From NCBI GenBank assembly GCA_001821935.1, contig MHOU01000012.1, positions 114,816 through 148,860 of the forward strand: 34,045 nucleotides of DNA. The letters are read 5' to 3'. The translations under genes were made by a program, and so were the position numbers. Of the stretch, positions 6,680 to 15,134 are shown in pieces. Positions within the stretch are counted from its first letter, which is position 1. Each line of letters starts with the position of its first letter. The notes beneath the pieces were generated by a model. The model saw nothing but the letters and a program-made list of their open reading frames with translations. It searched no databases and had not been told where the DNA came from. Origin of the DNA: Candidatus Staskawiczbacteria bacterium RIFCSPHIGHO2_02_FULL_43_16 (lineage in GTDB: Bacteria > Patescibacteriota > Minisyncoccia > Minisyncoccales > Staskawiczbacteraceae).

Positions 6680-8127
6680 GTCTTCACCATACCAGATGGT
6701 GAAGACTCAAGCCTTGGGAACAAAATCTCCGATGTTTTGGTTTCAACGGCAGTTTTTATCTTTTGGGAAGTTTCCGGTAAAAACGGCAACAGTAAATCTG
6801 AAATTTCACTCAAAGCAAACAAGACATCAGAAACAACCTGCGGCGCATTCTCTTTCCCCTCCCAGGGCTTCTCTTCATTGATGTATTTGTCGCAAAAAGA
6901 AATTAATTCCCAAATTGATTTTAAGGAATCATTAAATTTAAACTCTTCCAAATATTTTTCAACATCTTTTTTTGTTTTTTCAGTTTCTTTTTGAATTTGT
7001 TTAGAGTTTAGGGTTTCGGATTTAGAGTTTAATTTGTTGGCCATCACAACTGTACGCGCCAACAAATTACCTATGCCTCCCGCCAAATCCGCATTATAGC
7101 GCTGCTGGAACTTTTCAATGGTAAAGTCACCATCTTCTGTCGGTGTAATTTCCCGTAATAAATAATACCTAACCGCATCAACGCCATATTTTTTAACTAA
7201 CTCAAAGGGGTCAATCACATTCCCTAAAGACTTAGACATTTTTTGGCCTCCAACCGTAATAAATCCGTGAATAAAAATCTGAGTTGAATTAGGCAGTCCT
7301 GCTGATAAAAGCATCGCCTGCCACATGCTGGATTGCTGGCGCAAATTATCTTTCCCGGCCACCTGCATACCAGGCCAAAAACTTTCAAAATTTCCATTGT
7401 CAGGCCAGCCCAATGCTGAAATATATCCCACTAGTGCGTCAAACCAAACATACATAACATGTTTTTCATCCCCTGGCACCTCAACTCCCCAAGGCATTTT
7501 TTCTTTTAATCTTGAGATGCTAAAATCTTCCAGTCCTTTTTTGGTAAATTCGGTAATTTCATTTAAGCGCGATGCTGGAACAACAAAATCGGGATTCTTC
7601 TTGTAAAAATCTAAGAGCGGTTTTTGATAACTTGAATATTTGAAAAAATAATTTTCTTCTTCTATCAGTTCAATTTCTTGGTTTGGGTGAACGGGGCATT
7701 TGCCGTTTTCAAGCTCTGAATCGGTTTTTTCTAATTCACAACCCACGCAGTACTTCACACTATAATTTTTTTTATAAATATCGCCGTTTTTTTGGCATCT
7801 TATCCAAAATTCTTGAGCGGCTTTTATATGATGCTCGTCGGTTGTCCTGATGAAATTATCATAAGTAAGGTTAAGCGCGCTTTTTAAGTTATCAAATTTG
7901 GCGGCATACATATCGCAGTAGACCTTGGGATCCATGCCAACTTCTTGCGCTTTACGCAAAATCTTAACCCCATGTTCGTCCGCACCCGTATTAAAAAATA
8001 CCTCAAAGCCTTGAGCGCGTTTGGCGCGGGCAATCACATCTGCTTGAATGATCTCCATGGCAAAGCCGATATGAGGGTCGGCATTTACATACGGAAGGGT
8101 GGTGGTAATGTAAAATTTCTTATTCAT
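6676..8127 (-). CDS. metG: Methionyl-tRNA synthetase
   Basis: Charges initiator and elongator tRNA-Met. Visible are the HIGH-type motif PHIGF (18-22), a zinc knuckle (CVGCELEK...GKCPVHP, about 127-150), the VMYVWFDALVGY block, and KMSKS (about 297). At 483 residues it is a short form that ends after the anticodon-binding helices, without the C-terminal tRNA-binding (EMAP-like) domain of longer versions. Start ATG 8127 overlaps the permease gene by 8 bases. Two oddities derive from repeats: a duplicated LNSK string (KLNSKSETLNSKQIQKE) and a C-terminal tail SSPSGMVKT encoded by a perfect 12-bp inverted repeat. It is the last gene of the glyS-to-metG operon. Assignment is secure. Confidence 0.96.
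   Translation of the reverse strand: MNKKFYITTTLPYVNADPHIGFAMEIIQADVIARAKRAQGFEVFFNTGADEHGVKILRKAQEVGMDPKVYCDMYAAKFDNLKSALNLTYDNFIRTTDEHHIKAAQEFWIRCQKNGDIYKKNYSVKYCVGCELEKTDSELENGKCPVHPNQEIELIEEENYFFKYSSYQKPLLDFYKKNPDFVVPASRLNEITEFTKKGLEDFSISRLKEKMPWGVEVPGDEKHVMYVWFDALVGYISALGWPDNGNFESFWPGMQVAGKDNLRQQSSMWQAMLLSAGLPNSTQIFIHGFITVGGQKMSKSLGNVIDPFELVKKYGVDAVRYYLLREITPTEDGDFTIEKFQQRYNADLAGGIGNLLARTVVMANKLNSKSETLNSKQIQKETEKTKKDVEKYLEEFKFNDSLKSIWELISFCDKYINEEKPWEGKENAPQVVSDVLFALSEISDLLLPFLPETSQKIKTAVETKTSEILFPRLESSPSGMVKT
6679..6707. repeat. 12-bp perfect inverted repeat at the metG 3' end
   Basis: AGTCTTCACCAT-ACCAG-ATGGTGAAGACT, a 12-bp stem with a 5-base loop, encodes the last residues of MetRS (SPSGMVKT). 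There is no T-run after it; the csrA -35 box follows directly. It could be an RNA-end stabiliser, a weak terminator or a repeat element. Confidence 0.7.
7001..7031. repeat. TTAGAGTTTA repeat inside metG
   Basis: Two exact copies of TTAGAGTTTA, 21 bases apart, flank GGGTTTCGGA and give the repeated peptide LNSK in MetRS. The wording resembles the TTAGG/GGGTCTAG hairpin repeats between infC, rpmI and rplT. Confidence 0.5.
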
Positions 8128-9157
8128 GGGCTAGTTGGCCAGCGGACTCTTCCTTCCTCTTCTCCAAAAATTCTTTTAAGAATTCGTATATGATTCCAAA
8201 TACTGGCACCATAAAAATCATTCCTAGGAAACCGAAAATAATTCCTCCAACCAATAAAGATGCCAGCACCAAAATCGGCGGCAAATCCAAAAACTTTTTC
8301 ATTAGCAGGGGGGTAACCAGGTTATTTTCTATAGACTGAATAATCGCCAATACCACAATCACATAACCGGCCAGCACCCATGAATCTGAAACCCCGATGA
8401 AGAGCACCGCCAAGATAGCGGTAATCAAAGGGCCCACAAACGGCACGAAATTCAAAAAACCGGCTAGCAGGGCCAGCAAAAAGGCGTATTTTACACCCAG
8501 TAAAAATAACACGGCAAATGAAGCCACCCCCACGAACAAACAGGCCAAGATCCTGGCCCCAAACCAGCCGGAAACCCGTAGTTGCGCCTTCGCAAAAATC
8601 GCCATGACATAGGATTCGTATTTTTTGGGCGCCAGCAAAACCAGCACCCGTTCCGGACCCCGGTCTTCCAAGGAAATGTAAAAGGCGAAAACGAAAATCA
8701 ATACGGTGGAACTGAGGCCCCCGAAAAAGACCGAAATGGCTTTGACAATAGAACCTGAACTTTCCTGAAGGGCTGAAACCAGAGTGGCGCTGAAACTTTC
8801 AAAATTTTGGGCCACGGCAAAGCCCAAGCCCGTAAAAATCGGGTTGAGTTTTTCAAAATAATCGGGAATGTTTTGTGACAGCTGTTTAACCTCAAAAATG
8901 AATACCGGGGAGGCAATGTAAATTAAAAGCCCCAGCAGCCCGAAAATGGAGAGGTACACCAAAATGACCGCTATCGCCTTGGGCAGGCGCCAGCGCACCA
9001 AAAAGTTAATGGGTGTTTCCAATAAGATGGATATGACCAGGGCGAAGAAAAACCACACCACCACATCCCTGACCAAAAAAAGCACATAAAAAGCAAAAGC
9101 CGCCAGGAAAATCTTGGCGATGGCCATCCATGAAATACCCAATGCTTGATCAGCCAT
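8120..9157 (-). CDS. AI-2E/PerM-family (UPF0118) membrane transporter
   Basis: A 345-residue polytopic membrane protein of the AI-2 exporter/PerM family. Hydrophobic segments are seen near residues 13-35 and 37-50, then 60-85 (IAVILVYLSIFGLLGLLIYIA), followed by the soluble amphipathic stretch before a hydrophobic SIVKAISVFFGGLSSTVLIFVFAFYISLEDRG-type block. Four to five more follow, including FAVLFLLGVKYAFLLALLAGFLNFVPFVGPLITAI, which carries the characteristic N-FVPFVGP motif. Members export small molecules or ions; a role in AI-2 signalling should not be assumed here. ATG at 9157 abuts the stop of the M16 gene and its 3' end overlaps metG by 8 bases, so it is co-transcribed with both. No SD is visible. 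Confidence 0.88.
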   Translation of the reverse strand: MADQALGISWMAIAKIFLAAFAFYVLFLVRDVVVWFFFALVISILLETPINFLVRWRLPKAIAVILVYLSIFGLLGLLIYIASPVFIFEVKQLSQNIPDYFEKLNPIFTGLGFAVAQNFESFSATLVSALQESSGSIVKAISVFFGGLSSTVLIFVFAFYISLEDRGPERVLVLLAPKKYESYVMAIFAKAQLRVSGWFGARILACLFVGVASFAVLFLLGVKYAFLLALLAGFLNFVPFVGPLITAILAVLFIGVSDSWVLAGYVIVVLAIIQSIENNLVTPLLMKKFLDLPPILVLASLLVGGIIFGFLGMIFMVPVFGIIYEFLKEFLEKRKEESAGQLAHE

Positions 9158-10429
9158 TTAGATGCGCAATATTTTTAATAACTTTTCTTTCTGTGCTTCT
9201 TCAAACGGCCCGATTACCGATAAATTCAATCTTTCGTTTTTGAAAATATCCTCTGCTACTTTCTTTATATCACTTATCGTAACTTTATCAATCAATTTTA
9301 TTTTTTCTTCCGGTGTTAACAACTCCTTGCCCATTACCTCTTGGTTGGCATAAAATGAAGCTTGGGCATCCGTTGCGTCCAGCGAAAGAGCCATGCTGCC
9401 CCTGATGTAATCTTTGGCCTTTTTCAATTCTTTGGGGCTTATTTTCTTGTCGCGCAGACTGCGGTATTCATCAAGCACCAAACCTACCGCTTTTTGCAAG
9501 CTGTCATTTTTAACCCCCGATTGGGTTACCAAGTATCCGGTGTCAGTAGTAGTATCAACCGAAGTATGCACATAATAGCCAAGGCCATTGCGCTCCCTAA
9601 CTGAAATAAATAAACGCGAACTCATATTTCCCCCCAAAATGACTGACATTAATGTTAGTGCGTGCCGGCGCGGGTCAAACATATCATAAGCCCGTACTCC
9701 CAGGCAAAAATGAGTCTGATCAGTTTTTTTATGATGCAATAAGACTTCCGGCTTATTCTGGAATTCTTTTACCGCCAACTTTGGCAGGGCGTCTTGATTC
9801 TTTGATTTGCCAAAATACTTTTCCATTTTTTGGCTCATTTTTGCAACATCAATATCCCCGGCAATAGCAATAACCGTATTTTCGTTTGAATAATGGGTTT
9901 TGTAATATTCCACCATTTTTTCACGCGTGTAGGATTGGATGTTGCTGACCTCACCAATAACCCGCCAACCGGCCGGTTGGTCTTTATATAACAAATCTTC
10001 AAATAGTTCTGAAACGTAAGAAGTGGGCGTATCCAAATACATGTTTAGCTCTCCAATCACCACACCCTTTTCGCGATCAATTTCTTGGGCCTCAAACTTG
10101 GCATTTAAAAACATATCAGAAATCCAATCCAACGCCACATCCGTATGTTTTCTATCAACTTTCGCCCAAAAACCCGTGGTTTCTTTTGAAGTGAAGGCGT
10201 TATACTGCCCACCAATCATATCTAGGGTTTCTGAAATTTTTAGCGTTGTGGGGCGCTTTTTTGTTCCCTTAAAAAACATGTGCTCCAAAAAGTGGGAGAT
10301 ACCGTTAATATCCTTGGTTTCATATTTTGACCCCGTTCCCACCAACACCAAAACTGTCACGCTCTGGGCGTTTTTCATCGGGACTGCAACAACTCTTAAT
10401 CCATTTTTTAATTTAGTTTTTTTAAACAT
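9158..10429 (-). CDS. M16-family zinc metallopeptidase
   Basis: Pitrilysin/processing-peptidase-type protease of 423 residues, the size of a single M16 subunit with two homologous halves. The inverted zinc motif HFLEH is at 46-50, in the usual setting GISHFLEHMFFKGTKKR, with the third ligand expected in the following GVVIGELNMYLDTP region (ELNM). The C-terminal half carries the R/Y-type RNGLGYYVHTSVDTTTDTGY block. Related bacterial proteins (YmxG/PqqL-like) degrade peptides; the cellular substrate is unknown. There is no signal peptide, so it is probably cytoplasmic. ATG 10429 directly precedes the stop of the upstream unknown gene (no gap), and the permease gene begins immediately after its own stop. 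Confidence 0.93.
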   Translation of the reverse strand: MFKKTKLKNGLRVVAVPMKNAQSVTVLVLVGTGSKYETKDINGISHFLEHMFFKGTKKRPTTLKISETLDMIGGQYNAFTSKETTGFWAKVDRKHTDVALDWISDMFLNAKFEAQEIDREKGVVIGELNMYLDTPTSYVSELFEDLLYKDQPAGWRVIGEVSNIQSYTREKMVEYYKTHYSNENTVIAIAGDIDVAKMSQKMEKYFGKSKNQDALPKLAVKEFQNKPEVLLHHKKTDQTHFCLGVRAYDMFDPRRHALTLMSVILGGNMSSRLFISVRERNGLGYYVHTSVDTTTDTGYLVTQSGVKNDSLQKAVGLVLDEYRSLRDKKISPKELKKAKDYIRGSMALSLDATDAQASFYANQEVMGKELLTPEEKIKLIDKVTISDIKKVAEDIFKNERLNLSVIGPFEEAQKEKLLKILRI

Positions 10430-10858
10430 CTATTTTTCTTTTTTATCTTGATACCAAGTATCTTTCTCCTCGTTATAGTCGATTGTAATTTGACGCTCTC
10501 TATCGTATAAATCTATTAAAAACTTTTCTTGGTCATTCAAATCTAATTCTTCGTCTTCTGGTATTAACCCTCTCCCTTTTGCCAATAAAAACTCACTTTT
10601 TTTCTGCCTCGCCTCCCTTGTAAGTCTTTTAAGCATAAGGGAGCCAATTCCACTTTCTTTTTGAAATTCTTCTTTCTCTTTATTTATTTCCTCTAGGCGC
10701 TTTTGCATGCGCGAAAACATTTCGTAATCATCAGACTGCCCTTCTTCAATCGTCGGATCCAAAGATGCTAAAACTTCTTCTTGCGGAGGCGCTTTTTCAT
10801 CTGGAACGGGATTTGGAATTTTTAGCTCTTCACGGGGAGTCCCCGGTTTTTCGCCCAT
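10430..10858 (-). CDS. Unknown charged protein
   Basis: 142 residues with no recognised domain. The N-terminal 35 residues are Pro/Glu-rich and likely disordered (KIPNPVPDEKAPPQEE). A long charged helix follows (MFSRMQKRLEEINKEKEEFQKE, about 48-69), possibly a coiled coil, then a Lys/Arg/Glu/Asp-rich C terminus. It sits between the toxin gene (11 bases upstream) and the M16 peptidase (no gap), so it is surely co-transcribed. The overall style (Pro-rich head, charged helical tail) is like that of the unknown protein at 15860-16324, but I see no clear sequence similarity. Confidence 0.75.
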   Translation of the reverse strand: MGEKPGTPREELKIPNPVPDEKAPPQEEVLASLDPTIEEGQSDDYEMFSRMQKRLEEINKEKEEFQKESGIGSLMLKRLTREARQKKSEFLLAKGRGLIPEDEELDLNDQEKFLIDLYDRERQITIDYNEEKDTWYQDKKEK

Positions 10859-10869
10859 ATTCTCAGAAA

Positions 10870-11142
10870 TTACTTTTTATAAATATCGTGGTCGTCAATG
10901 TCGCAATAAACAACCTGATTATCTTTTAAAAACTTGAATAGTATCCGATGGCTTTTCGTTACCGAAAACGCCCAAAATTCTGAAAATTCTCCGTGGAGTT
11001 TGTGGGTACGTAAACCGGGATATAAAAAGTTATTCTCAAAAACTGCTATTTTTTGCATAGCAGTTTTTTGGATTTTCATTTCGAGCTTATCAAAACTGCG
11101 TTCAAAAGAAGGTGAAGTAAAAGATTTACTTATCCTTGGCAT
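10870..11142 (-). CDS. RelE/YoeB-like type II toxin
   Basis: A 90-residue basic protein with the shape of RelE/ParE-superfamily toxins: an N-terminal helix pair (FERSFDKLEMKIQKTAMQKIAVFENN), then LRTHKLHGEFSEFWAFSVTKSHRILFKFLKDNQVVYCDIDDHDIYKK. The run L-x-G...W-x-F-S-V-T-x-S-x-R-I-L-F-x-F and the ending D-I-x-x-H-D-I-Y are typical of YoeB/RelE-like ribosome-dependent mRNases, with the C-terminal His and Tyr as likely active-site residues. Start ATG 11142 overlaps the antitoxin gene by 17 bases, the usual order with the antitoxin first. No separate promoter is seen; the pair is embedded in the glyS operon. The mRNase activity is inferred from the family. Confidence 0.82.
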   Translation of the reverse strand: MPRISKSFTSPSFERSFDKLEMKIQKTAMQKIAVFENNFLYPGLRTHKLHGEFSEFWAFSVTKSHRILFKFLKDNQVVYCDIDDHDIYKK

Positions 11143-11341
11143 GAAATTCTGCTAAAAATTCTTTGAATGGTCGTATCTTGCCTTCGCGGATTGCCAGTTC
11201 GCTTTCTAAAACAACTTTGGTAACCTCACGAAGTTCGCGATTTTCTTTTTCGATTTTTTGCCACTTTTTTAAGGGCACCAAAACCATACCGCTGTTTTGT
11301 AAAGCCCTTAACGTTGATAATGAAATAATTTTTTCTGCCAT
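11126..11341 (-). CDS. Antitoxin partner of the RelE-like toxin
   Basis: 71 residues, overlapping the toxin gene by 17 bases and starting nine bases after the glyS stop. The sequence MAEKIISLSTLRALQNSGMVLVPLKKWQKIEKENREL looks like a short DNA-binding or Phd-like N-terminal part (MVLVPLKKWQKIE), with a helical C-terminal arm EGKIRPFKEFLAEFHAKDK that would wrap the toxin. I base the call mainly on size, order and overlap with a clear toxin; the antitoxin family itself is not certain. No inverted-repeat operator is visible between glyS and this gene, so autoregulation at a private promoter is not supported. Confidence 0.72.
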   Translation of the reverse strand: MAEKIISLSTLRALQNSGMVLVPLKKWQKIEKENRELREVTKVVLESELAIREGKIRPFKEFLAEFHAKDK

Positions 11342-11349
11342 GTTTTTAA

Positions 11350-12642
11350 TTACTTAGATAATAGCACACTTATATAACGTTTCAAATCGGAAATATTTAC
11401 TCTTTCCTGTTTCATGGTATCACGATCGCGGATAGTCACCGTATTATCTTCTAATGTTTCAAAGTCAACCGTGATACACGCCAACGTTCCAATTTCATCT
11501 TGGCTGTAATACCGTTTTCCAATATTTCCACGGTCGTCCCAAGCCACCACAAAATCTTTTTTCAGTTCGTTATAAATTTCGCGAGCCTTAGCCACTAATT
11601 CCGGTTTGTTTTTTAGCAATGGGAACACGGCAACTTTGTAGGGCGCCAACGCCGGTTTTAACTTCAACACAATTCTTTCCTCTTCTTCTGTGTAAGCATC
11701 GCAAAGCACCGCCAAAACTGACCTGTCCACACCAAACGTCGGCTCAATCACATGCGGGTATGATTTTTCATTGGTTTCTGTATCTAAATAAGGCTCTTCT
11801 TTATAATGATTCTTCAGATCAAAATCAGTACGATACGCCAAGCCATATAGTTCTTCTTCGCCAAAGGGAAACTTATAATCAAAATCTATTGTTCTTTTAG
11901 AATAGTGAGCAAGCTCATCATCCAAAACTTCTGTTTCACGAATACGTTCTCTTTTTAAACCAAGGCCATTGAACATCCAGCTCAACATTTCTTTTCTCCA
12001 ATAATCAAAGGATTCCTGCCAATCTTTTTCATAAATGAAATACTCAATTTCCATCTGTTCAAACTCGCGCGTCCGGAAAATAAAATTTCCCGGCGTTATT
12101 TCATTCCTGAACGCTTTGCCGATTTGGGCAATGCCAAACGGCAATTTTTTCCGTGAAGTTTCCAGCACATTTTTAAAATCTACAAACATGGCCTGGGCGG
12201 TTTCCGGGCGGAAATAAACAATAGAATCTTTGTCTTCCACGGGGCCCAAAAAAGTCTTGAGCATCAAATTAAAATGTTTGGCAGCGGTCAATTCTCCGCC
12301 ACAATCGGGACATTCTTTAGCATCAATTTTATCGGCGCGAAACCGGTGATGGCATTTTTTACATTCTACCAACGGATCCGAAAACGTTGATACGTGCCCC
12401 GAAGCCTCCCAAACCTTTGGGTTCATAATTAATGCCGCGTCAATGCCCACCATGTCATCGCGCATATGCACAAAACGTTTCCACCACAGCTGCTTGATGT
12501 TGTTTTTTAACTCAACACCCAGTGGGCCGTAATCCCAAGAATTGGCCAGTCCGCCGTAAATTTCAGAACCGGGAAACACAAAACCCCGCCGCTTGCACAG
12601 GCTAATGATTTTTTCCATTAAGTTATCTTTTTGCTTTTCCAT
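11350..12642 (-). CDS. glyQS: Glycyl-tRNA synthetase, homodimeric (class II, alpha2 type)
   Basis: Charges tRNA-Gly. 430 residues; the single-chain alpha2 type of archaea, eukaryotes and many bacteria, not the alpha2-beta2 glyQ/glyS type. Visible are the N-terminal [16 protein letters not shown] block, a four-cysteine zinc module (CKKCHHRF...CPDCGG, about 93-116), class II motif 2 ([25 protein letters not shown]), and motif 3 with [14 protein letters not shown]. An anticodon-binding domain follows ([13 protein letters not shown]...[17 protein letters not shown]). Start ATG 12642 is chosen, with ATG 12618 (MEKIISLC) an alternative. No SD is present. It is first of an operon continuing with the TA pair, M16, permease and metG, and is divergent from the CorA-like gene. 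Confidence 0.95.
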   Translation of the reverse strand: MEKQKDNLMEKIISLCKRRGFVFPGSEIYGGLANSWDYGPLGVELKNNIKQLWWKRFVHMRDDMVGIDAALIMNPKVWEASGHVSTFSDPLVECKKCHHRFRADKIDAKECPDCGGELTAAKHFNLMLKTFLGPVEDKDSIVYFRPETAQAMFVDFKNVLETSRKKLPFGIAQIGKAFRNEITPGNFIFRTREFEQMEIEYFIYEKDWQESFDYWRKEMLSWMFNGLGLKRERIRETEVLDDELAHYSKRTIDFDYKFPFGEEELYGLAYRTDFDLKNHYKEEPYLDTETNEKSYPHVIEPTFGVDRSVLAVLCDAYTEEEERIVLKLKPALAPYKVAVFPLLKNKPELVAKAREIYNELKKDFVVAWDDRGNIGKRYYSQDEIGTLACITVDFETLEDNTVTIRDRDTMKQERVNISDLKRYISVLLSK

Positions 12643-12687
12643 ATTTTGTAATGTTACTCTTAAAAAAGAATAATTTCAATGCAAAAA

Positions 12688-12716
12688 TTGATATTATGTA
12701 ATAAAAATTGTAAAAT
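12688..12716 (+). promoter_or_regulatory. Promoter of the CorA-like gene
   Basis: TTGATA and TAAAAT with 17-base spacing in the very AT-rich 88-base gap between divergent glyQS and the CorA-like gene. The predicted start near 12723 leaves a leader of only about 8 bases before ATG 12731 (or about 22 before ATG 12746). Confidence 0.55.
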
Positions 12717-12730
12717 TACAGAATAAAGAA

Positions 12731-13918
12731 ATGCGCATAATATTTATGAAAATAGAAAATATATATCTTGGAACGTGGATGCCCAGGGCGTCCATGCATT
12801 TAAAAGAAATTTACCACTTTCTTGGTGGAACTAAAATGCCGGTAAGCGGGCTTGATGCTAAAAAGTTAGCCCAGCTTCTTTCGAGACTGGAAATCAAAGA
12901 GGTTAATTTCATCGGGGGAAACACCATAGATTTGGTGATGGCTTCCGGTAAAAAGGCAGACATTACCGTTTCAGAAGAAGGAACTGCCATCTTGTCATTA
13001 AAAAAAGGGGAGGCCATCAGCTCTCCCGAGCAAGGACTGAGATTACTGGAAAAGTTCTTCATTGAAAAATTTTCCCCATCATTAAAATACCTTTTTAGCC
13101 TGGGGGCTCCCCTGCCTAAAGCATTAGTGAAGATACAAGAAGTATATCCGGCCATCATCGTAGTAAAAGATTGCCTGCCGAGAGAGTTAGAGGAGTTTAT
13201 TAAAAAGGAGAGAATTGCAATTTATTCTAAAAATGTTTCCCCGAAATTAGATTTCTTTTTTGGAGAGAAAATCAACATACTGCATATAAAAGATGAATCT
13301 ATAAATATACAAGAAATTCTACTGGATACCATATTTCTTAAAGAATTTCCCGAACAACTTAAAAACTACCTTACTATCCACCGGCTGATATGGGAAGAAA
13401 TAGACCACATCAGGGAGGCGAAAACCATTGCCTACAAAGATTTTTCCAAACGCAGGAAGCAGATTAACGATTTCTTGAAAACCCTTTCTTTGATGAAAGC
13501 CAGACTACAGCAAATGGGCGATGTTATAGAAACAAAAGAAAAAATAAAAAAAGGGGTGATCCTGGAGGGGCTGGATACCCTGAACATGAATAGGATCAAT
13601 AATCTTATCGGCGACGTAAAATATATTGAAGACCTGTGGGAAATGACCATTGACTACACAAAAGACACGCTAAACTTGATAGAATCCCTTTCACAAGAAA
13701 ATGTTCAGCGAGAATTGGGCGCGCTTAAATTTATCACGCTGATTTCCGCCATTACCAGTTTTTTTGGCATGAATATTGCCTTCCCTTGGGACGAACAATG
13801 GCCGGTAATTTTTAAAAGCTCATTTGCGGTAGTCGGCATTATTATTCTTGTTTCCATCGCATTCTATTACTTCCTGAAAATATTCATCTACAACAGGAAA
13901 TTTAAAATAACTAACTAG
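12731..13918 (+). CDS. CorA-like divalent-cation channel
   Basis: 395 residues with the CorA ending: a long helical stalk (about 230-335, IDHIREAKTIAYKDFSKRRKQI...IDYTKDTLNLIESLSQENVQRELGALK), a first membrane helix carrying the pore motif GMN (SFFGMNIAFPW, about 346-349), and a second helix (SSFAVVGIIILVSIAFYYFLKIF) before a short basic tail. CorA pentamers move Mg2+ or Co2+ across the inner membrane. The N-terminal 200 residues are unlike ordinary CorA: they include LDAKKLAQLLSRLEIKEVNFIGGNTIDLVMASG and a second alpha/beta region (AIIVVKDCLPRELEEFIKKERIAIYSK). The start is ATG 12731 or 12746 (MKIENIYLG); no SD favours either. It is the only plus-strand gene in the left half and ends four bases from the convergent DUF11-like gene. 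Confidence 0.82.
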   Translation: MRIIFMKIENIYLGTWMPRASMHLKEIYHFLGGTKMPVSGLDAKKLAQLLSRLEIKEVNFIGGNTIDLVMASGKKADITVSEEGTAILSLKKGEAISSPEQGLRLLEKFFIEKFSPSLKYLFSLGAPLPKALVKIQEVYPAIIVVKDCLPRELEEFIKKERIAIYSKNVSPKLDFFFGEKINILHIKDESINIQEILLDTIFLKEFPEQLKNYLTIHRLIWEEIDHIREAKTIAYKDFSKRRKQINDFLKTLSLMKARLQQMGDVIETKEKIKKGVILEGLDTLNMNRINNLIGDVKYIEDLWEMTIDYTKDTLNLIESLSQENVQRELGALKFITLISAITSFFGMNIAFPWDEQWPVIFKSSFAVVGIIILVSIAFYYFLKIFIYNRKFKITN

Positions 13919-13922
13919 GGGC

Positions 13923-15134
13923 CTACTGCCCCAGATTGAACTCTAAAAGCGTTGGATTAGCGCTGCCGGCATTTACATTAGTGATAAATTCTTGGGTGAC
14001 ACCGCCGGAGCTAACCGTATTTTTAATAACCTTATCAGCCTCGGCAATAGTGTCTTTTAGTTTAATGCTGAAATTCACAGATGCTTCTTGGCCCGGCGCC
14101 AGCGCCGGCAACAGGAAGGTAATGGTATTACCGGCCAGCACCTGGCCCTGGGAAGATTGCAAGGTAGAAAAATCAAAAGCCGGACCGCTTAATGTTGAAA
14201 CCGCTTGCATGCCGTCAAGTTGCGCCTGGCCGGTATTTTTAAAGGTCAACTGGTAATGCAAGACTTCCCCGGGCCCGCCCGTGTCTGCAAAAGAACCGTT
14301 GATCTGCTGGGAGATAACCAGCAAAGGCTCAATAATTTCCACCTCTTGCTTTACCTCTTTTAAAACAATAAAAATTCCTTTCACCCGCATGCCAAGGCGG
14401 GCAGAAAAGATTATCCGGCTGCCCGCATCAGCCTTGGAGGCCCCGGTAATGGAAATCTTTCCCTTGCTTTCTTTTTGCAGTACCGCCAGTTTCCATTCCA
14501 CATTATCCAAAGATTCCGGATCCGCCAAAACAACATCAAAACCGCCGCCGGTTTCCACTTTGATGCTTACATTTTCCAATGGGTAATCAACCCGGGAAAG
14601 GTAATTAAGAGCATAGGTTACTTCTTTATTTTCTTCAATTTGGGCGGGCAGGTCAAAACCCAGATCCATATCCACCACCGTGATTTTTGTGGCAAAGGCG
14701 GCATCGGATTCATACCGAGCCGATAAATTATGCGGCACATACGAAAGCCGCGCCCGAGCCGTTTTTACATCATCTTCCTTGCCCAGCAGCCGCGCTTTAA
14801 ACCTTACCAGGCGCTCATCGCCCGGATGGATATCTTTGATATCCTGGGTCAGGCGCAACTTGCCGTCTTCCGTCAAAGAATAATCAGGTAATTCAAATAC
14901 GATTTTTACTTCTTCCAGCGTAAAATTGCTGTTATTTTTATAGGTTACGATGTATTCAATTTCTTCTCCCGCGGCGGCGGTTTTCGGACCGGAAATTTCC
15001 AGATGCACAATTTCCCTTGAAAATACGGTATTGCGATAATGAAAAAACCCGACCACGCCAACGGCCAAAAGCCCTGTCGCAATGACAAAAATCGTTATTT
15101 TGCTTTTGAGTATTTTTTTTATATCAATTTGCAT
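13923..15134 (-). CDS. Membrane-anchored DUF11/Ig-like repeat protein
   Basis: 403 residues. A single membrane helix at about 12-33 (ITIFVIATGLLAVGVVGFFHY) follows a short basic cytoplasmic tail, giving a signal anchor with the bulk outside. The ectodomain consists of about three beta-sandwich repeats of the DUF11/CARDB type: AAGEEIEYIVTYKNNSNFTLEEVKI (about 52), EENKEVTYALNYLSRVDYPLENVSI (about 178) and GPGEVLHYQLTFKNTGQAQLDGMQA (about 286), each with the gradual pattern 'ty.l.y.N.g...l..v.v...lp'. Likely a cell-envelope structural or adhesive protein. Start ATG 15134 overlaps recO by 11 bases. It ends the long pyrH-argS-ileS-recO operon. The repeat class is fairly sure; the role is inferred. 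Confidence 0.85.
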   Translation of the reverse strand: MQIDIKKILKSKITIFVIATGLLAVGVVGFFHYRNTVFSREIVHLEISGPKTAAAGEEIEYIVTYKNNSNFTLEEVKIVFELPDYSLTEDGKLRLTQDIKDIHPGDERLVRFKARLLGKEDDVKTARARLSYVPHNLSARYESDAAFATKITVVDMDLGFDLPAQIEENKEVTYALNYLSRVDYPLENVSIKVETGGGFDVVLADPESLDNVEWKLAVLQKESKGKISITGASKADAGSRIIFSARLGMRVKGIFIVLKEVKQEVEIIEPLLVISQQINGSFADTGGPGEVLHYQLTFKNTGQAQLDGMQAVSTLSGPAFDFSTLQSSQGQVLAGNTITFLLPALAPGQEASVNFSIKLKDTIAEADKVIKNTVSSGGVTQEFITNVNAGSANPTLLEFNLGQ

